DNA from: an uncultured Ruminococcus sp.
Lineage (GTDB): Bacteria > Bacillota > Clostridia > Lachnospirales > Lachnospiraceae
Direction of reading: 5' to 3'
Assembly (NCBI GenBank): GCA_900553885.1
Contig: USFD01000044.1
Location: forward strand, 1-26,333
DNA length: 26,333 nucleotides
The notes beneath the pieces were generated by a model, which saw only the letters and a list, made by a program, of their open reading frames with translations, was not told where the DNA came from and ran no database searches. Numbering within the stretch: the stretch's first letter is position 1; each line of letters starts with the position of its first letter. The position numbers and the translations under genes were made by a program. Below, piece after piece: positions 1 through 6,119 of this stretch.

Positions 1-364
1 GGATACCGATTACGTCAGCCATGAAGGATACCATGTTTGCTGTTTCGCGAACAGTCTCACCATGTGCAATCTGGGATTTCTTTTCATCAAGATCCTGTAC
101 TTCCAGACCAAGAAGGTTGCAGGCAGAAGCGAAAGAGAAACGTGTACGTGTGGAGTTATCACGGAAGATAGAGATTCCAAGACCACTTTCAAATACTTTT
201 GTGGAGATGTTGTTTTCTCTCATGAAACGAAGAGCATCAGCGACTGTGAATACAGCTTCGAGTTCTTCATCTGTCTTGTCCCATGTCCAGAAGAAGTCGT
301 TATTGTACATTTCTTTGAAGTTGAGTTTGTTGAGCTTGTCGATGTAATCCTGTAAAGTTTTCAT
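1..364 (-). CDS. ygeW: YgeW, knotted carbamoyltransferase-like protein (5' part only)
   Basis: This is the N-terminal 121 codons of a protein that runs off the left edge. The translation (MKTLQDYIDKLNKLNF...) closely follows E. coli YgeW as I remember it. It includes the carbamoyl-phosphate-binding loop of aspartate/ornithine carbamoyltransferases (FRDNSTRTRF, the SxRT motif, near residue 72) and the stretches STKVFESGLGIS and SQIAHGETVRETANM. Family members resemble transcarbamoylases, but their amino acceptor is unknown. An AGGAGGA ribosome site at 374-380 lies 9 nt upstream of the ATG at 362-364. It is the last gene of the minus operon visible here, downstream of ygeY and a large stem-loop. 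The gene assignment is firm; the reaction is open. Confidence 0.93.
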   Translation of the reverse strand, partial: MKTLQDYIDKLNKLNFKEMYNNDFFWTWDKTDEELEAVFTVADALRFMRENNISTKVFESGLGISIFRDNSTRTRFSFASACNLLGLEVQDLDEKKSQIAHGETVRETANMVSFMADVIGI

Positions 365-411
365 TTTTGTTTATCCTCCTTGAATATTGAAATAAAAAAA
401 TTTGTTATATG

Positions 412-602
412 CGGACGAAAATCCGTTTTTGTGTCCTTCATTCCGAGGCTTCGCTCTACCTCAGCTAATGCACATATTTCTAAGTCTGCGGGACCTGTCG
501 GCGAGAGCGCCTCCGATCCCACGGACTGAGAAATATGGCATGGATCTTCGGAACGCTCCGCTTAACCTCCATTCCGGACACAGAAACGGATTTTCTGTGC
601 CA
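412..602. repeat. Large imperfect inverted repeat in the ygeY-ygeW gap
   Basis: The 348-bp gap 365-712 has no credible gene but holds one long imperfect palindrome. The outer arms GAAAATCCGTTTTTGTGTCC (417-436) and GGACACAGAAACGGATTTTC (576-595) pair with one mismatch over 20 bp. An inner pair, ATATTTCTAAGTC (474-486) and GACTGAGAAATAT (524-536), pairs with one mismatch over 13. The centre (491-520) is itself an imperfect GC-rich palindrome. The whole can fold into a hairpin of about 190 nt in either strand. It may be an intergenic mobile repeat (MITE-like) or an mRNA stability or attenuation element ahead of ygeW. No T-run marks it as a simple terminator. Confidence 0.8.
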
Positions 603-712
603 TTAGATCGGAAATTTTAACTTCCGAAATCAAGAAGGTTAAACAGGCTGGCATTCAAAAGTTAAGTTAAAGCCGGAAGGAAGCCATGGATACGGGTATA
701 ACTTCCATTGTC

Positions 713-2023
713 TTATTCGCAGTAAGTTTCCGGCAGCGCTGCGTATACAGCCGCGCATGTTACAAGATCCTGTTTCCATGTTTTTTCATTCGGGGCGTGT
801 GCCTGTGCCTCCGCGCCCGGTCCGAATCCGATGCACGGGATTCCGTTTCTTCCCATAATAGATACGCCGTTTGTGGAGAAAGTCCATTTGTCTGTCAGCG
901 GACGGCTCTGGCGCATCTCCAGTGTTTCCTCGGCGCCGATTCTCTTGTCCCCGTAGAGGGAAGTATAGGCTTTCTCCAGGGCTTTTGTTACCTTGTGATC
1001 CTTCGGAATTGCCCATGTGGGGAAGTAGCACTCGATTTCATATACACAGCCTGTGTAGGACGGACGGTCATAGTTGTACATGGATACGACTACGTCGTCG
1101 CCGTATTTTTTTACATTCGGAAGGGAGCGGATCTCTTCCAGGCAGCTCTCCCATGTCTCGCCGAAGGTCATGCGGCGGTCAAGAGATACCGCGCAGGAAT
1201 CGGCAACCGCGCAGCGGCTGGGTGATGTGTAGAAGATCTGGGATACGGTAACCGTGCCCCTGCCCAGGAACCGTGCCTCTTCCCAGTCCGGATTGTATTT
1301 CGGATTGAGCATTTTTACAAGGCCTTTGATTTCGGTATCGTCTGCGTCGTCATTTTCGTTAAGAGCCCGGACATCCTGGAGAATGTCAGCCATCTTGTAG
1401 ATAGCATTGTCGCCGCGCTCCGGTGCGGAACCGTGGCAGGAAACGCCTTTTACGTCGATCCGGATTTCCATACGTCCACGCTGTCCCCGATAGATACCGC
1501 CGTCGGTAGGTTCTGTGGAGACAACAAATTCCGGACGGATTTTATCTTCATTAATGATGTACTGCCAGCAGAGGCCGTCGCAGTCTTCCTCCTGGACGGT
1601 TCCTACAACCATAATCTTACAGCCTTTCGGAATCAGATCCAGATCCTTCATGATTCTTGCGCCGTAAACGGCAGATACAAGGCCTCCGCACTGGTCGGAT
1701 ACACCGCGGCCTCCGATCTCTGTCTCATTTTCATATCCTTCATAGGGATCGAATGTCCAGTTGTCAATATTTCCGATTCCCACTGTGTCAATATGTGCGT
1801 CATATGCGATAATTCTTTCGCCGGTTCCCATGTAGCCGATGACATTTCCCTGAGGATCAATGACAACCTCATCAAAATCCAGCTTTTTCATCTCAGCGGC
1901 GATGGTGTCAATGTGCGCTTTTTCGTCGCAGCTCTCTCCCGGGTTTCTTACAATGGCACGCAGAAATGCGGTCATATCTTTCTGATAACCCTGTGCAGCC
2001 TCTTTGATTTTGTTGAAATCCAT
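713..2023 (-). CDS. ygeY: YgeY family selenium-metabolism-linked hydrolase (M20 peptidase fold)
   Basis: This 436-residue protein belongs to the ArgE/DapE/M20 metallohydrolase superfamily and is the expected YgeY of this locus. The two-zinc site is visible: H77 and D79 in AYDAHIDTVG, bridging D110 in GRGVSDQCGG, the catalytic pair E145/E146 in VQEEDCDG, and a later ligand region with ISTEP-like VVSTEPTDGG. M20 enzymes cleave amide or N-acyl bonds of amino acid derivatives, but YgeY's substrate is not settled. Ureido- or N-acyl-diaminopropionate-like intermediates feeding DpaL are plausible from gene order. An AAAGGAG site sits just upstream of the start. The gap to dpaL is 146 bp and contains a stem-loop. 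Confidence 0.93.
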   Translation of the reverse strand: MDFNKIKEAAQGYQKDMTAFLRAIVRNPGESCDEKAHIDTIAAEMKKLDFDEVVIDPQGNVIGYMGTGERIIAYDAHIDTVGIGNIDNWTFDPYEGYENETEIGGRGVSDQCGGLVSAVYGARIMKDLDLIPKGCKIMVVGTVQEEDCDGLCWQYIINEDKIRPEFVVSTEPTDGGIYRGQRGRMEIRIDVKGVSCHGSAPERGDNAIYKMADILQDVRALNENDDADDTEIKGLVKMLNPKYNPDWEEARFLGRGTVTVSQIFYTSPSRCAVADSCAVSLDRRMTFGETWESCLEEIRSLPNVKKYGDDVVVSMYNYDRPSYTGCVYEIECYFPTWAIPKDHKVTKALEKAYTSLYGDKRIGAEETLEMRQSRPLTDKWTFSTNGVSIMGRNGIPCIGFGPGAEAQAHAPNEKTWKQDLVTCAAVYAALPETYCE

Positions 2024-2080
2024 AGTTTTTCTCTCCTTTTAAAAATAATGAATAACAAGTGATAAACAGTAACGAGCTGA

Positions 2081-2131
2081 TTTTGTCAGGCTTTCCGGAC
2101 GGCGGGGCCGGTTCGGAAAAGCCCGGCAAAA
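2081..2131. repeat. Stem-loop in the dpaL-ygeY gap
   Basis: TTTTGTCAGGCTTTCCG (2081-2097) can pair with CGGAAAAGCCCGGCAAAA (2114-2131), with two mismatches or bulges. It closes a GC-rich loop. A run of T flanks the stem on both strands, so it could act as a bidirectional partial terminator or as an mRNA processing/stability hairpin. It lies between two genes that read in the same direction, so full termination would cut off ygeY and ygeW. Confidence 0.6.
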
Positions 2132-2169
2132 AGTTTGAAAGATTGCTTTATGGTAAGAAAATGAGCAGA

Positions 2170-3375
2170 TTATCTGTCATTTCCATCCCAGACAATTGAC
2201 TTGTAGCGGTCCGGATCTGTATCGCCTTCTGTTGAGAAGAGGAGGACTTTTGATGTTTCATCCAGTCCCAGGTGTTCTCTCAGCGGCCGGTATTCTTCCA
2301 TTGTCATAATGCAGGCCAGTACGCCGAAGGGCGCGGCGCCGGATTCGCCGGAAGTTACAGGGTGATCCCCTTTGATGGGAGCGGCCAGCATGCGCATTCC
2401 TTTTGCAGCAACCCAGTCGGGAGCGGCGGTAAAGGTATCCACGTGATTTTTCAGGATATCCCAGGAAATGGTGTTCGGCTCGCCGCAGGCAAGTCCGGCC
2501 ATAATTGTTTCCATATCTCCGTCTACAATCCGGATGTTTCCGTCTGCGGCGCAGGCGCCTTTATAAAGGCAGGCAGCTGCCGCGGCTTCTACAACGACTA
2601 CTTTCGGAGGATTGTCGGGATAACGGTTGGCGAAATATCCCTGAACCGCTCCGGCAAGAGATCCGACTCCGGCCTGGATAAACACATGGGTGGGACGGCC
2701 GCATCCGTTTTCATGAAGCTGCTCGTCGGCTTCCATTGCCATTGTGCCGTAACCCTGCATGATCCAGGAAGGAATTTCCTCATATCCGTCCCATGCGGTA
2801 TCCTGTACCATAACGCCGTTTTCTGTCTTTTCTGCCATAGCGTTTGCCATGCGGACGCATTCGTCGTAGTTATATTCCTCAATGGTTGCCTGAGCGCCTT
2901 CGGCAAGGATATTGTTCAGTCGTGTCTGTGTGCTTCCTTTCGGCATGAGTACGACTGCTTTCTGTCCGAGTTTATTTGCCGCCCATGCAACGCCGCGGCC
3001 GTGATTGCCGTCTGTTGCGGTAAAGAAGGTGGCCTGCCCGAACTCTTTGCGCAGTTCCTCGGAAGTGAGTACATTGTAGGGCAGCTCGGAGACGTCTTTC
3101 CCGGTCTGTTTTGCTATGTAGCGGGCCATTGCAAAGGAACCGCCCAGTACTTTAAAGGCATTGAGGCCGAAACGGTAGGATTCGTCCTTTACATAAACTT
3201 CCTTCAGCCCCAGATATTCTGCCATTTTCTTAAGATCGGCAAGCGGTGTTACACTGTACTGGGGAAAACTTTCGTGAAATGCTCTCGCTTTTCTGACATT
3301 TTCCAGATCCATGACCTTAAGCTGCGCGTCATCTGTTTTGGGCATTTTGTTGACAGCCCATTTGATTCCTTCCAT
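2170..3375 (-). CDS. dpaL: Diaminopropionate ammonia-lyase
   Basis: This is a 401-residue PLP enzyme of the tryptophan synthase beta / fold-type II group, equivalent to E. coli YgeX. The family splits 2,3-diaminopropionate (both D and L) into pyruvate and two ammonia. The Schiff-base lysine is K75 in the signature SYRFGLNAFKVLGGS. The PLP-phosphate glycine loop is GVGSLAGAV, and the substrate-side acidic residues are likely D122 (TATDGNHGRG) and D192 (VQDTAWDGYEE). The length matches the family (about 400). An AGGAGG-type site precedes the ATG. In this locus it probably takes the carbon-nitrogen product left after ring opening and gives pyruvate for energy. The identification is very secure. 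Confidence 0.96.
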   Translation of the reverse strand: MEGIKWAVNKMPKTDDAQLKVMDLENVRKARAFHESFPQYSVTPLADLKKMAEYLGLKEVYVKDESYRFGLNAFKVLGGSFAMARYIAKQTGKDVSELPYNVLTSEELRKEFGQATFFTATDGNHGRGVAWAANKLGQKAVVLMPKGSTQTRLNNILAEGAQATIEEYNYDECVRMANAMAEKTENGVMVQDTAWDGYEEIPSWIMQGYGTMAMEADEQLHENGCGRPTHVFIQAGVGSLAGAVQGYFANRYPDNPPKVVVVEAAAAACLYKGACAADGNIRIVDGDMETIMAGLACGEPNTISWDILKNHVDTFTAAPDWVAAKGMRMLAAPIKGDHPVTSGESGAAPFGVLACIMTMEEYRPLREHLGLDETSKVLLFSTEGDTDPDRYKSIVWDGNDR

Positions 3376-3428
3376 GAAAAAACCTCCTTAATAATATTAA
3401 TATATGAATGTTGCTGTTTGCAGTGGTC

Positions 3429-3562
3429 AACATGCGCCAGCTCGAATCCGCCACGGTGCGGCTCCCTCTCGCTGAATGGCGTCCGCCATATGCCGGTATC
3501 GTCACCATCTGCCGTCTGCAAGCCCGCTTGCACGGCAGATACTGCCGATACCGGGCGCATGT
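3429..3562. repeat. Cloverleaf-like imperfect palindrome in the regulator-dpaL gap
   Basis: AACATGCGCC (3429-3438) pairs perfectly with GGCGCATGTT (3553-3562). Inside are three hairpins: CCGC/GCGG (3448-3461), ATGGC/GCCAT (about 3476-3489) and a long one whose arms run 3492-3523 and 3526-3554 (CCGGTATC...GCAAGC with GCTTGC...GATACCGG). The result is a multibranched structure of about 134 nt in either strand. It fills most of the 204-bp gap between the regulator gene and dpaL. It looks like a dispersed intergenic palindrome or an RNA element on the minus transcript. No ORF here is credible. Confidence 0.8.
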
Positions 3563-3579
3563 TCATTCTTAGTGCATGT

Positions 3580-4227
3580 TCATCCTTTGTCCATGTAGCT
3601 GTATAATGTGAATTTTGATATTCCCAGCAGGGAAGAAATTTTATCTCCGGATTTTGTGATGAGAAATGCTCCGGCGTTGTTCAGGTACTGTACCACAGCA
3701 ACTTTGTCATCTTTATTCATCATTGCTACAGGTTTTCCTATTTTGGCGATTGCCTGTTCAATGAGAAGATCCAGGAGTTCGGTAACGTTGTGGGTAATTT
3801 TCTGAGGGGGCTTCGAACTGTCTGTTTCCGGATCTTCCTCCGGTTCTGTCTGGATCAGGCTGTGAATGCAGTTTTCTGCGGCAAGTACAGCGGTGATATC
3901 GTAATTCATTGAAAAAATGTAGGCGATCCTGCCTTCTTCGTTACGAATATAGAGTGTGCTGGATTTTAAGATCCTGCCGTCGTCGGTTCTTGTAAGATAA
4001 GCAAGTCTGTCTCGGATCTTTCCGGGATCGGACCGGAGCGTTTCCAGCACGATGCCTGACGGCCCGTCGCCTGTGTGACGATTGGAGACCTGACCGTTTT
4101 CGATATATACGATAGAGTTGTCCAGATCGTTTTTCGTCAGATCATGGATAACGACCTCGCAGGAACTTCCGAACTGAACAGCCAGTCCATGTGCAAGCTG
4201 CTTTAGAAAATCGAGCTTCTGATCCAT
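3580..4227 (-). CDS. YheO/DauR-like transcriptional regulator (PAS-like sensor plus HTH)
   Basis: This 215-residue protein has the YheO layout. Residues about 5-115 form the PAS-like YheO domain (FGSSCEVVIHDL, SIVYIENGQVSNRHTGDG, SSTLYIRNEEGRIAYIFSMNYDIT). A Glu/Pro/Ser-rich linker lies near 130-145, and a C-terminal helix-turn-helix ends in SSLLGISKFTLYSYMDKG. Family members include DauR, a D-arginine-responsive repressor; ligand binding is expected in the PAS-like part. It is the first gene of the minus operon and sits beside the divergent control region. It is therefore the best candidate to bind the four CTAAA-N5-TTTAG sites and control both operons and itself. That link is inferred from position. 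Start ATG at 4227 with AGGTGA just upstream. Confidence 0.88.
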   Translation of the reverse strand: MDQKLDFLKQLAHGLAVQFGSSCEVVIHDLTKNDLDNSIVYIENGQVSNRHTGDGPSGIVLETLRSDPGKIRDRLAYLTRTDDGRILKSSTLYIRNEEGRIAYIFSMNYDITAVLAAENCIHSLIQTEPEEDPETDSSKPPQKITHNVTELLDLLIEQAIAKIGKPVAMMNKDDKVAVVQYLNNAGAFLITKSGDKISSLLGISKFTLYSYMDKG

Positions 4228-4299
4228 TATTTCACCTGCCTTTTCTGAACGTATGTCACAGAAGAAAATGAAATGTCTGCTGTGTGTCTCTCTAAACCC

Positions 4300-4327
4300 A
4301 TCATAGCATAAAAAAACAGGGAGTCAA
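4300..4327 (-). promoter_or_regulatory. Promoter of the minus operon (regulator-dpaL-ygeY-ygeW)
   Basis: On the minus strand, TTGACT (4322-4327) and TATGAT (4300-4305) are separated by 16 bp, close to the sigma-A consensus. Transcription would begin near 4293, leaving a leader of about 65 nt before the regulator's ATG. The -35 lies 8 bp from the nearest CTAAA-N5-TTTAG dyad at 4336-4350. Confidence 0.75.
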
Positions 4328-4335
4328 TACTTTTT

Positions 4336-4370
4336 CTAAAAAATTTTTAGGTAATCTAAAAAATATTTAG
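4336..4370. promoter_or_regulatory. Operator pair 1: two CTAAA-N5-TTTAG dyads
   Basis: CTAAAAAATTTTTAG (4336-4350) and CTAAAAAATATTTAG (4356-4370) are near-perfect 15-bp dyads. Their start points are 20 bp apart, about two helical turns, so bound dimers would lie on the same DNA face. The pair stops 8 bp before the minus-promoter -35 and lies 23 bp upstream of plus promoter 1. The same arrangement recurs at 4573-4607. The binder is unknown; the adjacent YheO-like protein is the obvious candidate. Confidence 0.75.
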
Positions 4371-4393
4371 GGACACGTTTTTGAAATCCTGTC

Positions 4394-4422
4394 TTGACGG
4401 AAAAATAGAAATCGTTTATATT
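4394..4422 (+). promoter_or_regulatory. Plus promoter 1 (drives the structured RNA)
   Basis: TTGACG (4394-4399), a 17-bp spacer and TATATT (4417-4422) form a strong sigma-A promoter. The expected start is near 4430, only about 11 nt before the outer stem of the three-way-junction RNA. A transcript from here would meet a terminator-like hairpin at 4500-4541, giving a product of roughly 110 nt unless it reads through to ssnA. Confidence 0.7.
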
Positions 4423-4429
4423 AATCCCC

Positions 4430-4560
4430 ATAGAAAAATACTTGTTGTCCGACAAAATGTTTAAATGAATATGACGGCCATCTGGGATGGCCGGAAGACA
4501 AAGGCGTTTTCTCTGCGTACTGCACAGAAGATGCCTTTTTTATTATGTCGGATAACAAAG
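4430..4560 (+). ncRNA. Candidate structured leader or small RNA (three-way junction)
   Basis: Three helices are visible. P1 pairs 4442-4454 (TTGTTGTCCGACA) with 4546-4558 (TGTCGGATAACAA), 13 bp with one G-U. P2 is a perfect 7-bp hairpin, GGCCATC/GATGGCC (4476-4492). P3 is a 16-bp hairpin with one mismatch (4500-4538), followed by six T. A long A/U-rich joint (4455-4475) separates P1 and P2. This is the shape of a riboswitch or attenuator leader, directly behind a good promoter and ahead of ssnA and a nucleobase permease. It does not fit the purine (xpt/pbuX) riboswitch core as I know it, and I do not recognise the family. It could instead be a short independent RNA. Confidence 0.5.
4500..4541 (+). 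terminator. Terminator-like hairpin within the control region
   Basis: AAAGGCGTTTTCT (from 4500) pairs with AGAAGATGCCTTT (ending 4538) around a short GTACT loop, giving 16 bp with one mismatch and G-U pairs. TTTTTT follows at 4536-4541. This is a good intrinsic terminator on the plus strand and would stop transcripts from promoter 1 before ssnA. Its place inside a larger fold suggests conditional termination. Confidence 0.7.
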
Positions 4561-4572
4561 TTTCTGGTTTTC

Positions 4573-4607
4573 CTAAAAAAAATTTAGGGCGTCTAAAAAT
4601 TAGTTAG
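4573..4607. promoter_or_regulatory. Operator pair 2: two more CTAAA-N5-TTTAG dyads
   Basis: CTAAAAAAAATTTAG (4573-4587) and CTAAAAATTAGTTAG (4593-4607) repeat the dyad of pair 1, again with exactly 20 bp between start points. The last copy is the weakest match (TTAG in place of TTTAG). The pair ends 8 bp before the -35 of plus promoter 2, the same offset pair 1 has to the minus promoter. Such placement fits an activator contacting polymerase; a repressor is also possible. Confidence 0.75.
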
Positions 4608-4615
4608 AATCCATG

Positions 4616-4644
4616 TTGCATTTATACAATATTGATGTTATTCT
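4616..4644 (+). promoter_or_regulatory. Plus promoter 2 (ssnA operon)
   Basis: TTGCAT (4616-4621), a 17-bp spacer and TATTCT (4639-4644) make a moderate promoter with an imperfect -10, as expected if it needs an activator. The start would be near 4651. The leader then holds a 10-bp hairpin (4661-4670 with 4694-4703, three G-U pairs) before the ssnA ribosome site AAGGAGA at 4728-4734. Confidence 0.6.
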
Positions 4645-4741
4645 ATAAGAAGTGACAGGGCTTAGTGTGCGAATTGCACAGTTGTTTGCAGGGGTGCACT
4701 AGGAACAGTATGTGGAAAATAAATAAAAAGGAGAAGACAAC

Positions 4742-6076
4742 ATGCTGGTTTTAGGTAATGGAAAAGTTATCACAAGAGATGCCTCATGTCCCCTGATTGA
4801 GAATGGCGCAGTGGCCATTGACGGATCCGTAATCTGCAGGGTAGGGAACGTACAGGACATCAGAAACGCTTATCCGGATGCAGAGTTTATTGACGCCGGA
4901 GGCGGCCTGATTATGCCTGCATTTATCAATGCGCATGAACATATTTACAGTTCATTTGCAAGAGGCCTTTCCATCAACGGTTATGACCCGAAGGGATTTC
5001 TGGATATTCTGGACGGTATGTGGTGGACCATTGACCGGAATCTCACGCTGCATGATACATATTTAAGCGCTATGGCTACTTATATTGACTGTATCCGGAA
5101 CGGCGTGACCACAATTTTTGACCATCACGCAAGCTTTGGATCCATCGGAGGTTCGCTTTTTGAGATTGAGAAGGCGGCGAAGGAAACCGGGGTGAGGTCC
5201 TGTCTCTGCTATGAGATTTCAGACAGAGACGGGAAGGATAAGGCCAAAGCGTCTGTGATGGAGAACGCTGAGTTCATCCGCCACGCGCTGCAGGATGATT
5301 CTGGAATGATCGCGGGCATGATGGGAATGCACGCGCAGTTTACGATTTCGGATGAAACATTTGAACTGGCTGCTGCAAACAAGCCGGATGAAGCCGGGTA
5401 TCATATTCATGTGGCAGAGGGAATAGAGGATCTGCATCATTGTCTGAAGCATTACGGAAAACGGATCGTAGACCGGCTGATGGATCACGGGATCCTGGGC
5501 GAGAAGACATTGCTGGGACACTGTATCTATATTAATCCCCATGAAATGGATCTGATTAAAGAAACAGATACAATGGTTGTCCACAATCCGGAGTCCAATA
5601 TGGGCAATGCCTGCGGATGTCCTCCGACCATGGAACTGGTTCACCGGGGAATCCTCACCGGACTGGGAACAGACGGATATACCCACGATATGATGGAATC
5701 CTACAAAGTGGCCAATGTTCTGCACAAGCATCATCTGTGCGACCCGAACGCCGCGTGGTCGGAAGTGCCTCAGATGCTCTTTGAAAATAATGCCAGGATT
5801 GCCGGCAGGTACTTCAGCCGGGAACTGGGCGTGCTGAAAGAGGGCGCGGCAGGCGATGTGATTATTGTGGATTATGATCCGCTTACTCCGATGAATGAGA
5901 ATAATATCAACAGTCATCTGGTGTTCGGCGTGACCGGTCACGATGTGGTGACAACTGTGGCAAACGGCCGGGTCCTGATGAAAGACAGGAAACTGACGGA
6001 GATTGATGCGGAAAAAGTGATGGCTGACTGCAGACAGGCCGCAAAAGAGCTGGCGGACAGGATTAACAGCCGGTAG
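4742..6076 (+). CDS. ssnA: SsnA, putative aminohydrolase of the amidohydrolase superfamily
   Basis: At 444 residues this matches the SsnA family in length and motifs. The metal site is complete: H65 and H67 in NAHEHIYSS, H223 and E226 in HIHVAEG, H260 in LLGHC, H281 in VVHNPESNM and D311 in GTDGYTHD. This pattern is typical of cytosolic zinc deaminases such as guanine deaminase and the TrzA/AtzA group. The likely role is hydrolytic deamination or ring opening of a purine-derived compound; the true substrate is not established. It is the first gene of the plus operon, starts 7 nt after AAGGAGA, and is followed 43 nt later by the permease. The identification is secure, the function inferred. 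Confidence 0.93.
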   Translation: MLVLGNGKVITRDASCPLIENGAVAIDGSVICRVGNVQDIRNAYPDAEFIDAGGGLIMPAFINAHEHIYSSFARGLSINGYDPKGFLDILDGMWWTIDRNLTLHDTYLSAMATYIDCIRNGVTTIFDHHASFGSIGGSLFEIEKAAKETGVRSCLCYEISDRDGKDKAKASVMENAEFIRHALQDDSGMIAGMMGMHAQFTISDETFELAAANKPDEAGYHIHVAEGIEDLHHCLKHYGKRIVDRLMDHGILGEKTLLGHCIYINPHEMDLIKETDTMVVHNPESNMGNACGCPPTMELVHRGILTGLGTDGYTHDMMESYKVANVLHKHHLCDPNAAWSEVPQMLFENNARIAGRYFSRELGVLKEGAAGDVIIVDYDPLTPMNENNINSHLVFGVTGHDVVTTVANGRVLMKDRKLTEIDAEKVMADCRQAAKELADRINSR

Positions 6077-6119
6077 GAAAGCACAGACTTTCGAACAGAA
6101 GGAATGGAGGGCAAACAAA

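Noticed and set aside
402..620. Short plus-strand ORF of 72 codons
   Set aside because: It lies entirely inside the inverted repeat 412-602, has no ribosome site and its composition follows the repeat.
364..712. CRISPR-like or tandem repeats in the gene-free gap
   Set aside because: The repeats are inverted, not direct, with no regular spacers.
2272..3606. Long open frame on the plus strand opposite dpaL (444 codons)
   Set aside because: It is the antisense shadow of a well-supported PLP enzyme, has an unnatural Cys/His-rich composition, no ribosome site and no family resemblance.
4411..4425. ModE-like half-site (ATCGTTTATATTAAT) overlapping the -10 of plus promoter 1
   Set aside because: Only one half resembles the E. 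coli ModE site, there is no symmetrical partner, and AT-rich promoter DNA gives such matches easily.
4430..4560. Classical purine riboswitch before the permease operon
   Set aside because: The three-way junction is present, but the second helix has only a 3-nt loop, so no loop-loop contact is possible, and the conserved junction bases of that family are not seen.
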